Shown: in pieces, positions 7,877 through 15,427 of the stretch
Layout of the letters: every line of letters begins with the position of its first letter
How positions within the stretch are numbered: the stretch's first letter is position 1
Source of the DNA: Aphodoplasma sp045626925
GTDB lineage: Bacteria; Bacillota; Clostridia; UBA1381; UMGS1253
Assembly (NCBI GenBank): GCA_045626925.1
Contig: JAZUQZ010000018.1
Location: 1-34,386, forward strand
Direction of reading: 5' to 3'
DNA: 34,386 nt
Made by a program: the position numbers and the translations under genes
The notes under the pieces: model-generated
What the model was told of the DNA's origin: nothing
Seen by the model: the letters and a program-made list of their open reading frames with translations, nothing else
The model's database searches: none

Positions 7877-8297
7877 TGAAAAGGTGTTAGACCATTTTTC
7901 AAATCCGCGCAATGTTGGTGATATTGCCGATGCGAATGCAGTAGGCGAGGTTGGCAATGCAAAATGCGGCGACATTATGAAAATATATATGAAAATCGAA
8001 GACGATATTATAAAGGATGTAAAATTTAAGACTTTTGGTTGTGGCGCTGCTGTTGCGACGAGCTCTATGGCGACAGAAATGGTAAAAGGGAAGAGCATTG
8101 ATGAGGCGCTTGCGCTTACTAATAAAGCAGTTATGGAGGCGCTTGATGGGCTTCCGGCGGCAAAGATTCACTGCTCTGTTCTTGCAGAGGAAGCAATCCA
8201 TAGTGCTATTGAGAATTATTATGACCGTCTTGGAATAAAAACAGATAAAATTAAAAAGTGCAGTGGCTGTTGCAGTGACTGTCATGGACATGAATAA
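7869..8297 (+). CDS. iscU: Fe-S cluster scaffold protein (IscU/NifU N-terminal type)
   Basis: A 142-residue scaffold on which Fe-S clusters are built with sulfur from the preceding desulfurase. The three ligand cysteines are C33 (AKCGD), C58 (FGCGAA) and C102 (HCSVLAEEA). The protein ends in a cysteine-rich tail, C131, C134, C135 and C138 (KCSGCCSDCHGHE), beyond the usual scaffold fold. That tail could bind another metal ion or modulate cluster transfer; this is inference. The start overlaps the end of nifS. A strong terminator follows. Confidence 0.92.
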   Translation: MYSEKVLDHFSNPRNVGDIADANAVGEVGNAKCGDIMKIYMKIEDDIIKDVKFKTFGCGAAVATSSMATEMVKGKSIDEALALTNKAVMEALDGLPAAKIHCSVLAEEAIHSAIENYYDRLGIKTDKIKKCSGCCSDCHGHE

Positions 8298-8311
8298 AAA
8301 AACATAAATAC

Positions 8312-8348
8312 AAAAAAGCTCCGCTAAATTATATAGCGGAGCTTTTTT
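8312..8348. terminator. Strong bidirectional terminator
   Basis: A 15 bp perfect stem with arms at 8312-8326 and 8334-8348 and a 7 nt loop. It has A6 on the left and T6 on the right, so it can end both the iscU transcript and the minus-strand transcript ending at 8384. Confidence 0.92.
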
Positions 8349-8383
8349 GATATATAGGTATGGGGTGGGGTTTTTAAAAATGT

Positions 8384-8602
8384 TTATACTTTAAAAATGA
8401 GAATTGCTGATGCTATTATTACAGCAACTATTAAAGATGTCACAATAACAGTTAAAAATTTTTTGTTTTTTGGTGGATGAGTTTTAACCTTTTTGCTTTC
8501 ATATCGGCGATTGAGGTCAAAATAACGCTTTATATATACCTTGAGGACATCTTCCGCCTGTGCAACGATATCGTATTGTTCATTTTTGCTTTTATCAGCC
8601 AT
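8384..8602 (-). CDS. Small tail-anchored-like membrane protein downstream of spoIIE
   Basis: A 72-residue protein with a charged N-terminal part of about 48 residues (many K, E, Y) and one C-terminal membrane helix (FLTVIVTSLIVAVIIASAIL). ATG 8602 was chosen over GTG 8608 because the AAAGGG ribosome binding site is correctly spaced only for the ATG. It lies 80 bp beyond spoIIE on the same strand, so it may share its transcript. I do not recognise the family. A role in sporulation is possible by position only. Confidence 0.6.
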   Translation of the reverse strand: MADKSKNEQYDIVAQAEDVLKVYIKRYFDLNRRYESKKVKTHPPKNKKFLTVIVTSLIVAVIIASAILIFKV

Positions 8603-8682
8603 ATACACAGCCCTTTCATATTATTTTCGCATTGTCTGCATATATTTTTATCATAATCGGTGTGAAATATACCATTAAAAGA

Positions 8683-11040
8683 TTATTTTTCCAAAATTTT
8701 TGTAACAATTACTGTCATATCGTCATCAACCTTGCCGTGCTTTTGTATTACAGCTTGTTTTAAAACAATTTCTGCAATAGTGCTTGCTTCTTCATTTTCA
8801 TCAATATCCAAAAGTGTATCACAAATCCAATTCGGATTTTTTGAGGCGTTTGCTACTCCGTCACTTACCATTACAATGTGGTCACCACCTTGGAGACGCT
8901 TGCTTGAAAGCTTTATGTCTGCCTCGGTAAGTATTCCCGCAGGAAGCGTATTGCAATATATCGTGTCGATGCTGTCCGCACGCCTTATATATCCCGTTGC
9001 TGCACCGATTTTTACAAATTCTGCACGCGCAGTAGCAAGGTCAACAATAGCCAAATCAATCGTTGCAAATGCTTCTGCACCATTTTTTAGTACAAGAGCT
9101 GAATTTATAAGCTGGATTGTCGCTGTTTTATCAAAGCCCGCTATCAAAAGCTTTTTTAACAGATTTATTGTGACACTGCTTTCACAAGCGGCATTTTCGC
9201 CGCTGCCCATGCCGTCGCTTATTGCTATTGCATAGCGGTTGTCACTAAGATTTATTGTGCTGTACGAGTCGCCATTTTGGTTTTGGCCTTCTTTTTTCAG
9301 CGTTGCAACGCCGCTTTCGACTTTGTAATTTAGTAGTGGCTCAAATATCACACGAAGTTCGTTTGAAAGCGTTTGCGTTGCGCGCATCGGTTGACCTAAA
9401 ATTGTTGATATAATATCTTCAATATTTTGCAGTTTGCAAAGGTCATCTTCGTCATAAAATTCTATTTCGATTTCAAACCCCTCATCACCGCGTTCAAAGA
9501 CACATATGCTTTTTAATGAGATTTTATTCTTTGAAAGCTCGGCGCTGATTTTTTTTTCATATTTTGTTTCACATATGATATTGTTTGTTATCTCGCCGCG
9601 CAAGTTATTCATTACCGAGGCAAAACCACGATATTGTTCAGAAAGGACTTTGCGTGATTCGTTGAGTTGGCTTTCCCAAAGGTTGTTTATTCTGTTTATT
9701 TCAAAAAAGTGGTTTGTTATAGACAAAAACTCTTTACAATGAACACACTTTTCGCGAAAATCTTGTGGAACATCGAGTACATCGGCGTATCCTTTTTCTA
9801 AAAGCTTCTTTTTAATTATAGAAATAGTGTCAAGCGTAAGCTTTGACTCTTTGTCCCAACAATGTGTGCGCAGACCACAGTGTGTACACACCTTTCTGGA
9901 GGCATCATCAAATACAGACGCAAGTTGATTTTCATCTTTGGTGTCTCTTTTTTGTGAAAGTTCATCAAATGCGCCTGCCAAGGCATCAAATGAATCATAA
10001 AGATCGCCAATGCGATGGTGTATAAGAGTTTGCATTCTTTGTATATAGGGAATATCAGAGCGCGATGTGCAATATCCGTTTATATATGATGATGCGCGTT
10101 CAAGCTTTTTGCCGGGATAAAGCATAACGATAACTGCGGCAATTATAAAATTTAATATACCAACATTGCCATATATATACATAGTAGTCAAAAATCCAAG
10201 ACTTGTTGCACATGCTGCAAAGGCGATTGCGCTCCCGATTTTCCCAAGCGGCCTTGCACAACCTGCAAAAAAACCACATAGCGTATAAATTCCAATTACG
10301 GGGAGTATATCGGTGCTTTTTAGTGCACAAAATATTCCTGCACATGCGCCAGCGCACGCACCGACAGATATTCCGCGACAATACGCCAAAAGTATAACCG
10401 AAACAGAGCATATAATGTGGCTGATATTTATAGGTCCCATTGTTGTAATATCACTTATAGCTGAAACGCATAGCCCAAAAATCATCAAAACACTTAGTAG
10501 CTGTTCATTTGTTATGTACCCGATATTTGTTTCGCGCCTGTTTAAAAATTCTGTTGATTCTTTGAAAATTATAGTTACAAAGCCACATATTATACATTCC
10601 AAAACGAGTAGTGCGATGCTGTATGTGAGCACCATATCAAAAAACATAACAAACATTCCACCAACAAAAAGCGACGCGCTCGTAATCAGAGCATCTGTTT
10701 TTGCGCTGTGTGTATTATTTTTATCAAAGATGAACTTGTAGCTTGTAAAAATACTCATCGCAATAAGATATTTAAACGCTTCTGTGCCCATACCGGCGCT
10801 GAGCATACCTATAAGCGAGCAAAGCATTGTAAGCGGCATTTTTATACGCGAATATGATGCGCTAAAAAAGGCACACGCAAATGGGCTCATTTGTCCAAGC
10901 ATCGATGTGCGCGAAAGTAAAAATGAAATTGCCCCGGATATGTAATCGCCTTTTCTAAGCCGTGCTTGCTTGTGGGCGTTTTGGTTGTTTTGTTGTGTGC
11001 TGTCTATTCGTCTGTAAGATGGAATTTCAATTTGTGGCAT
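8683..11040 (-). CDS. spoIIE: Stage II sporulation protein E (membrane PP2C phosphatase)
   Basis: Dephosphorylates the anti-anti-sigma factor SpoIIAA, which releases sigma-F in the forespore. The 785-residue form starts at ATG 11040 (MPQIEIPSYRR), preceded by AAGGAGAG. The longer frame to 11178 runs upstream of the predicted promoter and is rejected. The order is a hydrophobic N-terminal region of about ten membrane segments to roughly residue 320, a linker with paired cysteines (CTHCGLRTHCW, CVHC), then a C-terminal PP2C domain with SDGMGSGENA, VMVSDGV and DDMTVIV. Length and order match Bacillus SpoIIE (827 residues). A Spo0A box and a -10 element lie upstream. Confidence 0.95.
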   Translation of the reverse strand: MPQIEIPSYRRIDSTQQNNQNAHKQARLRKGDYISGAISFLLSRTSMLGQMSPFACAFFSASYSRIKMPLTMLCSLIGMLSAGMGTEAFKYLIAMSIFTSYKFIFDKNNTHSAKTDALITSASLFVGGMFVMFFDMVLTYSIALLVLECIICGFVTIIFKESTEFLNRRETNIGYITNEQLLSVLMIFGLCVSAISDITTMGPINISHIICSVSVILLAYCRGISVGACAGACAGIFCALKSTDILPVIGIYTLCGFFAGCARPLGKIGSAIAFAACATSLGFLTTMYIYGNVGILNFIIAAVIVMLYPGKKLERASSYINGYCTSRSDIPYIQRMQTLIHHRIGDLYDSFDALAGAFDELSQKRDTKDENQLASVFDDASRKVCTHCGLRTHCWDKESKLTLDTISIIKKKLLEKGYADVLDVPQDFREKCVHCKEFLSITNHFFEINRINNLWESQLNESRKVLSEQYRGFASVMNNLRGEITNNIICETKYEKKISAELSKNKISLKSICVFERGDEGFEIEIEFYDEDDLCKLQNIEDIISTILGQPMRATQTLSNELRVIFEPLLNYKVESGVATLKKEGQNQNGDSYSTINLSDNRYAIAISDGMGSGENAACESSVTINLLKKLLIAGFDKTATIQLINSALVLKNGAEAFATIDLAIVDLATARAEFVKIGAATGYIRRADSIDTIYCNTLPAGILTEADIKLSSKRLQGGDHIVMVSDGVANASKNPNWICDTLLDIDENEEASTIAEIVLKQAVIQKHGKVDDDMTVIVTKILEK

Positions 11041-11118
11041 AATACTCTCTCCTTGGTAATTTTTATAAAATTGTTCTAAAAGCAATTTTTGATTCATATA
11101 CTTTATTTTGATAAGTTT

Positions 11119-11165
11119 ATTATACACATTAAGAGTGGAATTTTTTGTAGATTTATGGTGTCGAA
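11119..11165 (-). promoter_or_regulatory. Spo0A box and -10 element upstream of spoIIE
   Basis: A perfect 0A box TGTCGAA occupies 11159-11165 (plus-strand reading). On the minus strand TATAAT lies at 11124-11119, 34 bp beyond the box, with no recognisable -35 at 17 bp. This matches a Spo0A-activated sigma-A promoter. The leader to ATG 11040 is about 70 nt. The rest of the gap from 11166 to 11283 holds nothing else I recognise. Confidence 0.65.
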
Positions 11166-11283
11166 AAATACTTTTCATCTACATTTTTTTACAAATTAGG
11201 TATTTTTCTTAAAACAATGTTTTAAGAAAATGAATCCGGCAAAACTAAAAATAAATTAAAGCACTAAAAGAGTTGCTCAAAAA

Positions 11284-11312
11284 TTGACTATTTAAAATAT
11301 ATATGATAAAAT
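11284..11312 (+). promoter_or_regulatory. Sigma-A promoter of smpB
   Basis: TTGACT (11284-11289), a 17 bp spacer and TAAAAT (11307-11312). Confidence 0.7.
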
Positions 11313-11354
11313 ATTGTAATGAAATTATACATTTTTAGAAAGGAAGCATCCCAT

Positions 11355-11810
11355 ATGGCAAAGATTATTGCACAAAACAAAAAGGCGCGACACGATTATT
11401 TTGTTGAAGAAGCGTTTGAAGCGGGGATTGAACTTGCAGGAACAGAGGTGAAGTCCGTTCGTGAGGGCAAAGTTAATCTCAAGGATTCATATGCAAGTGT
11501 CACAAAAAATGGCGAAATATATGTGCATGGCATGCATATAAGTCCATATGAAAAGGGCAACATATTCAATAAAGACCCATTGCGTGAAAGAAAGCTCCTT
11601 ATGCACAAGCGAGAAATCTTAAAGATTGCAGGGGTGGCAGCACAGATGGGATATGCACTTGTACCATTGTCGCTTTATTTTAAAGACTCGCGTGTCAAGC
11701 TTGAGCTTGGTATATGCAAGGGCAAAAAGCTTTATGATAAGCGTGATGATGCTGCAAAACGCGATGCAAAACGCAATATCGACCGCGCTATGAGAGAGCG
11801 AAATAAATAG
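11355..11810 (+). CDS. smpB: SsrA-binding protein SmpB
   Basis: A 151-residue partner of tmRNA that positions it in stalled ribosomes for trans-translation. The family pattern is clear: a start with NKKARHDYFVEE, then GIELAGTEVKSVREGKVNLKDSYA, and a basic C-terminal tail (KRDDAAKRDAKRNIDRAMRERNK) that enters the ribosomal decoding channel. ATG 11355 was chosen because a GGAAG site precedes it by about 8 nt; the in-frame ATG at 11319 coincides with the predicted transcription start. ssrA, its RNA partner, begins 86 bp downstream with its own promoter. Confidence 0.97.
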   Translation: MAKIIAQNKKARHDYFVEEAFEAGIELAGTEVKSVREGKVNLKDSYASVTKNGEIYVHGMHISPYEKGNIFNKDPLRERKLLMHKREILKIAGVAAQMGYALVPLSLYFKDSRVKLELGICKGKKLYDKRDDAAKRDAKRNIDRAMRERNK

Positions 11811-11842
11811 AAATTTGTAGCACGCTTGTTATATATTTTTTG

Positions 11843-11870
11843 TTGACAACAAATAAAAAGATGCTATAAT
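11843..11870 (+). promoter_or_regulatory. Strong promoter of ssrA
   Basis: TTGACA (11843-11848), a 16 bp spacer and an extended -10 TGCTATAAT (11862-11870). It starts transcription about 20 nt before the mature tmRNA 5' end, leaving a short 5' leader for RNase P to remove. Confidence 0.82.
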
Positions 11871-11896
11871 TATAAAGGTATATTTTTCGAAGATAT

Positions 11897-12241
11897 GGGG
11901 GCGTAATGGTTTCGACGGGGATGTTGAAGTATGAGAAGCGGGTAGCGGTGGGCGCCGCTTTAAAAGCCTAACTTTAAATTTAAACGCTAACAATAAATTA
12001 GCTTACGCTGCCTAATTAAGGCAGCCGTCCAACCAAGGAGTACCGCGGCTTTGGCTTGGGCGTCAATCAGCGGTGAACGTGCTTTGGCAAAGCTTTGAGC
12101 CAAACATGACTAATGAAGCTACTAAAGCTATAAGTTTGTCTGCGGACTTGTAGTGGAGGGAATGTAGACCACAGACTGCACCCGGAGATGCTTGTATGAA
12201 TATATTTTCGGACGCGGGTTCGACTCCCGCCGCCTCCACCA
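11897..12241 (+). ncRNA. ssrA: Transfer-messenger RNA (tmRNA)
   Basis: A 345 nt tmRNA that rescues stalled ribosomes and tags the incomplete peptide. The 5' end GGGGGCG pairs with CGCCTCC near the 3' end and gives the G3-U70 pair that specifies alanine charging. The tRNA-like T arm is GCGGG-TTCGACT-CCCGC (12214-12230), followed by an encoded CCA. The conserved GGTTTCGACGGGG block is at 11908-11920. The tag reading frame runs from GCT at 11986 to TAA at 12013 and encodes ANNKLAYAA. The choice of resume codon is inferred from the alanine and from the -AA ending required for proteolysis. Confidence 0.96.
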
Positions 12242-12279
12242 AACAAATATCCACCCGCATAGCGGGTGGATATTTGTTT
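12241..12279. terminator. Long bidirectional terminator after ssrA and nrdG
   Basis: An 18 bp perfect stem with arms at 12241-12258 and 12262-12279 and a 3 nt loop. It begins at the last base of tmRNA and overlaps the stop codon of nrdG on the other strand. Confidence 0.9.
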
Positions 12280-12959
12280 TATAATCCGAGTATTCTAAAT
12301 TTTTCAAAATAATGTTCAACTTGCTCTCCGCACTCGCGCACATATGAAGGGGAGTGTGCCTCAACCATAGATGTACGCTCGGTAGGACGATATTGTTGTA
12401 GAGTATAGCACTGTGCACCTTTTATATGCGACGCAATTTTCTCTATATCTTCTTTCAAAAGCTTTGGCCAAAAAGTAGTGCGAAATTCGTATTTTATGTT
12501 CGATTTCATTATGATATCAATCGATTTTTTGATTTTGTCTATATCAATTTTTCGCCCACAAACCTCGTCATATCTTTCAAAGGGTGCTTTTATATCCATA
12601 GCAATATAGTCTATCAGCGCTTTATCTAACATATCAGATATTACATCCGGATTTGTGCCGTTTGTATCAAGCTTTACAAGAAAATCCATGTCTTTCAATT
12701 TGCGCGCAAAGTCTACAAGGCCATTTTGCAGTGTAGGCTCTCCACCGGTAAGAACAATGCCATCTATAAAGCCCCTTTTGCGCTCAAGGTCTGATAAAAT
12801 TGAGCGTGGATTGTATAGAACCTTTGATGCGTCGCGTCCAAGAAGATGAAAATTATGGCAATAGGTACAGTTCATATTACATCCCGGCGCAAATACAAGC
12901 GCGGCAATTTTTGATGGATAATCTACAAATGAATTTGGAACAAAGCCTGCTATCTGCAT
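12279..12959 (-). CDS. nrdG: Anaerobic ribonucleotide reductase activating protein (radical SAM)
   Basis: Radical SAM enzyme that creates the glycyl radical on NrdD. The 226-residue form starts at ATG 12959 (MQIAGFVPNSFVDYP), preceded by AAGGAGG; the longer frame to 12995 has no ribosome binding site. The iron-sulfur cysteines are C27, C31 and C34 in GCNMNCTYCHNF. The segment LTGGEPTLQ carries the SAM-binding GGE motif. It follows nrdD by 69 bp, with a strong hairpin between them, and its stop codon overlaps the bidirectional terminator shared with ssrA. Confidence 0.94.
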   Translation of the reverse strand: MQIAGFVPNSFVDYPSKIAALVFAPGCNMNCTYCHNFHLLGRDASKVLYNPRSILSDLERKRGFIDGIVLTGGEPTLQNGLVDFARKLKDMDFLVKLDTNGTNPDVISDMLDKALIDYIAMDIKAPFERYDEVCGRKIDIDKIKKSIDIIMKSNIKYEFRTTFWPKLLKEDIEKIASHIKGAQCYTLQQYRPTERTSMVEAHSPSYVRECGEQVEHYFEKFRILGL

Positions 12960-12984
12960 ACTGTTGTACCTCCTTGAAAATATA

Positions 12985-13007
12985 GGCGACCGCACAAGAC
13001 GGTCGCC
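12985..13007 (-). other. Intercistronic hairpin between nrdD and nrdG
   Basis: Perfect GC-rich 8 bp arms GGCGACCG (12985-12992) and CGGTCGCC (13000-13007) with a 7 nt loop. On the minus strand it is followed by a short, interrupted T-rich stretch, so it may be a weak terminator or an mRNA-stabilising or processing site that sets the nrdG to nrdD ratio. Confidence 0.55.
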
Positions 13008-13028
13008 ATATCTGATGTTTTTATTGCA

Positions 13029-15116
13029 TTATGCCTTTGCTTCAACAACAAGCATTTTTCTTTCTTTATATTCTTCTTTCTTGCCGATGTTGTAGTTTTG
13101 TACCGGACGAAGATAACCGGTTACACGCGACCAAACTTCAGCATCCTTGCCACATTCAGGACATGTAAAGTGCTCGCCTGCGATATAGCCATGCTCATTA
13201 CAGATACTAAATGTTGGTGTGATTGAAATATAAGGCATTTTATAGCGTGTGAAAATCTTTTTAATAAGGTTTTTGCACACATTTATGTCATCGATTTTCT
13301 CACCGATGTACAAATGCTGAACTGTGCCGCCTGTGTATAGCGATTGCAATTCATCCTGTAGCTCCATCATTTCAAAAACATCATCTGTATAACCAACAGG
13401 GAGCTGTGATGAGTTTGTATAATACGGGTTGTCTATGCCGGCAGTAATTATGTCAGGATAACGCTTTTTATCCATTGATGCCATACGGTATGATGTACCC
13501 TCGGCAGGTGTTGCCTCAAGGTTGTAAAAATGACCTGTCTCTTGTTGGATTTCAACCATTTGCTCGCGCAAATAATTCATAATTTCAAGCGCGAACTCTT
13601 GTCCTTCAGGAGTTGTAAGGTCTTTGCCCATAAAGTTGAGTGACGCTTCGTTCATACCAACTATACCGATTGTGTTAAAGTGATTGAACCAATATTCGCC
13701 TGTACGAGCTTTAATGTTGCGCAAATAGTGTGTAGCATAAGGATATAGGCCTTTTTCTGATTGGTCTTCGATTATTTTGCGCTTGATTTCAAGAGAAGTT
13801 TTACCAATTTGAACAAGCTTCCACAATCTTGATTTAAACTCGCTCATTGATGAGGACAGATATCCTATACGCGGAAGGTTAATCGTATATACACCGATTG
13901 ATCCTGTCATTGGGTTTGAACCGAATAATCCGCCGCCGCGTTTGCGAAGTTCTGTTGTATCAAGACGCAAACGACAACACATTGAAACGGCATCCTCTGG
14001 CGAAAGGTCAGAATTTACATAGTTTGCAAAGTAGGGGATACCATACTTACAAGTAATCTGCATAAATGCATCAACTACATCACTATCCCAATCAAAATCC
14101 TTTGTAATATTGATTGTAGGAATAGGGAATGTGAATACTCTGCCCTTTGAGTCACCGTGGAGCATAACATCACAGAATGCTTTGTTAAATATGTCCATTT
14201 CAGCTTGGAAATCGCCATATTTTTCACTCATCATCTTACCGCCGATGATAACATTATCGTCACGAAGTGTAGACGGCACTTTTATATCAAATGTAAGGTT
14301 CGAGAATGGGCACTGAAAACCTACACGAGTCGGCACATTGATGTTGAATATAAATTCTTGCAAGCACTGGCGTACCTGTTCATATGTCATATTATCATAA
14401 CGGATAAACGGAGCACAATATGTGTCAAAACTTGACCATGCTTGTGCGCCTGCTGTTTCTCCTTGTGTTGTAAATGTCGAGTTTACAATCTGGCCAAGAA
14501 ATGAACGCAAGTGCTTTGCAGGGCCACTTTCAACCTTGCCATATACACCGCCGAAACCATCTGTCAATAATTGGCGAAGGTCCCAACCGGCACAGTATGG
14601 ACCAAAGAAACCAAGGTCATGAATGTGAGCATCGCCATTTTCGTGTGCTTCACGCACTTCGTCGGGATAAATCTCATGTAACCAATATTTCTTTGTAAAT
14701 GTTTCACGAACATAGTTATTAAGGCCGTTAATGCTCTTTTGAGTATTTGCATTTTCCTGAATATGCCAGTCCTTATCGCCAAGATAATCAGAAAACATAT
14801 CAATTGTAGCACCAATAAGTGCATTGATTTCACGAGCGCCCTTACGCTTTTCACGATATAGTATGTATGCTTTTGCTGTCTGTGCGTGACCATCCTCGAT
14901 CAAAATCTTTTCAACAACATCCTGGATTGACTCAATATCAGGTGTCTGATTTGCAAATTTTTTCTCAAGTTGGTCAATTACCTTTGCACACAAGCTTTCG
15001 GCTTTTTCGAAATCTTTTCCGCCTACAGCGTTTGCTGCCTTAAAAATTGCCCATGTGATTTTCTCCGGTGCGAATTTTTCGAGTCGCCCATCTCTTTTCT
15101 TTACTGCAGAAATCAT
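13029..15116 (-). CDS. nrdD: Anaerobic ribonucleoside-triphosphate reductase
   Basis: Class III enzyme that reduces ribonucleoside triphosphates to dNTPs without oxygen. The 695-residue form starts at ATG 15116 (MISAVKKRDGRLEKF), where the N-terminal ATP-cone regulatory domain begins; the frame upstream of it is not conserved in character. The catalytic domain includes FFGPYCAGWDL. A zinc site is formed by CNEHG and CPECG near residues 635-655. The glycyl radical residue is about G667 in RVTGYLRP, followed by the typical GKKEEYKER. The ribosome binding site is a diffuse GGGGAG..GGGG stretch. It forms an operon with nrdG. Confidence 0.96.
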   Translation of the reverse strand: MISAVKKRDGRLEKFAPEKITWAIFKAANAVGGKDFEKAESLCAKVIDQLEKKFANQTPDIESIQDVVEKILIEDGHAQTAKAYILYREKRKGAREINALIGATIDMFSDYLGDKDWHIQENANTQKSINGLNNYVRETFTKKYWLHEIYPDEVREAHENGDAHIHDLGFFGPYCAGWDLRQLLTDGFGGVYGKVESGPAKHLRSFLGQIVNSTFTTQGETAGAQAWSSFDTYCAPFIRYDNMTYEQVRQCLQEFIFNINVPTRVGFQCPFSNLTFDIKVPSTLRDDNVIIGGKMMSEKYGDFQAEMDIFNKAFCDVMLHGDSKGRVFTFPIPTINITKDFDWDSDVVDAFMQITCKYGIPYFANYVNSDLSPEDAVSMCCRLRLDTTELRKRGGGLFGSNPMTGSIGVYTINLPRIGYLSSSMSEFKSRLWKLVQIGKTSLEIKRKIIEDQSEKGLYPYATHYLRNIKARTGEYWFNHFNTIGIVGMNEASLNFMGKDLTTPEGQEFALEIMNYLREQMVEIQQETGHFYNLEATPAEGTSYRMASMDKKRYPDIITAGIDNPYYTNSSQLPVGYTDDVFEMMELQDELQSLYTGGTVQHLYIGEKIDDINVCKNLIKKIFTRYKMPYISITPTFSICNEHGYIAGEHFTCPECGKDAEVWSRVTGYLRPVQNYNIGKKEEYKERKMLVVEAKA

Positions 15117-15204
15117 TTTTACTACCCCGCTCCCCTTTATATTGCATAAATATTGTATAAAATTGATTGAAAAATAAATTATGACCACAACATTTAGTAA
15201 ATAC

Positions 15205-15232
15205 ATTGTATCATACCAAAATATCAAAGCAA
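15205..15232 (-). promoter_or_regulatory. Alternative nrdD promoter
   Basis: On the minus strand TTGCTT (15232-15227), a 16 bp spacer and TACAAT (15210-15205). It is closer to the gene than the NrdR-associated promoter but weaker in match. Confidence 0.35.
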
Positions 15233-15317
15233 GAGCCGAATTTGGCATATATTTTAATATATACTCAAAAATCTCTCATTTTCTTTGTTTTTCTTCAAAA
15301 ATCATATATCGTATATT

Positions 15318-15356
15318 TTTATATTAAAATTATGTTACAGACACAATATGTTGTGT
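15318..15356 (-). promoter_or_regulatory. NrdR box overlapping the -35 of the nrdDG promoter
   Basis: The 16 bp near-palindrome ACACAATATGTTGTGT (15341-15356) fits the NrdR box. Its last six bases on the minus strand (TTGTGT) serve as a -35, with a 17 bp spacer and a TATAAA -10 at 15323-15318. NrdR bound here would block polymerase. NrdR sites usually occur in pairs; I found no convincing second copy. The leader to nrdD is about 195 nt and contains only the weaker promoter at 15205-15232. Confidence 0.65.
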
Positions 15357-15380
15357 TTGCTCTGTTGTGAAAGCGTAAAA

Positions 15381-15414
15381 AAACAAGGCGAAATACTGTA
15401 AAATCGCCTTGTTT
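15381..15414 (-). terminator. Terminator of the metF-metH operon
   Basis: 11 bp arms AAACAAGGCGA (15381-15391) and TCGCCTTGTTT (15404-15414). Read on the minus strand, the stem runs into a T-run just beyond the metH stop. Confidence 0.85.
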
Positions 15415-15427
15415 AAAGGTTTTTTAT

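Noticed and set aside
8683..11178. Longer spoIIE start at 11178
   Set aside because: The start would lie upstream of the predicted promoter; ATG 11040 has AAGGAGAG.
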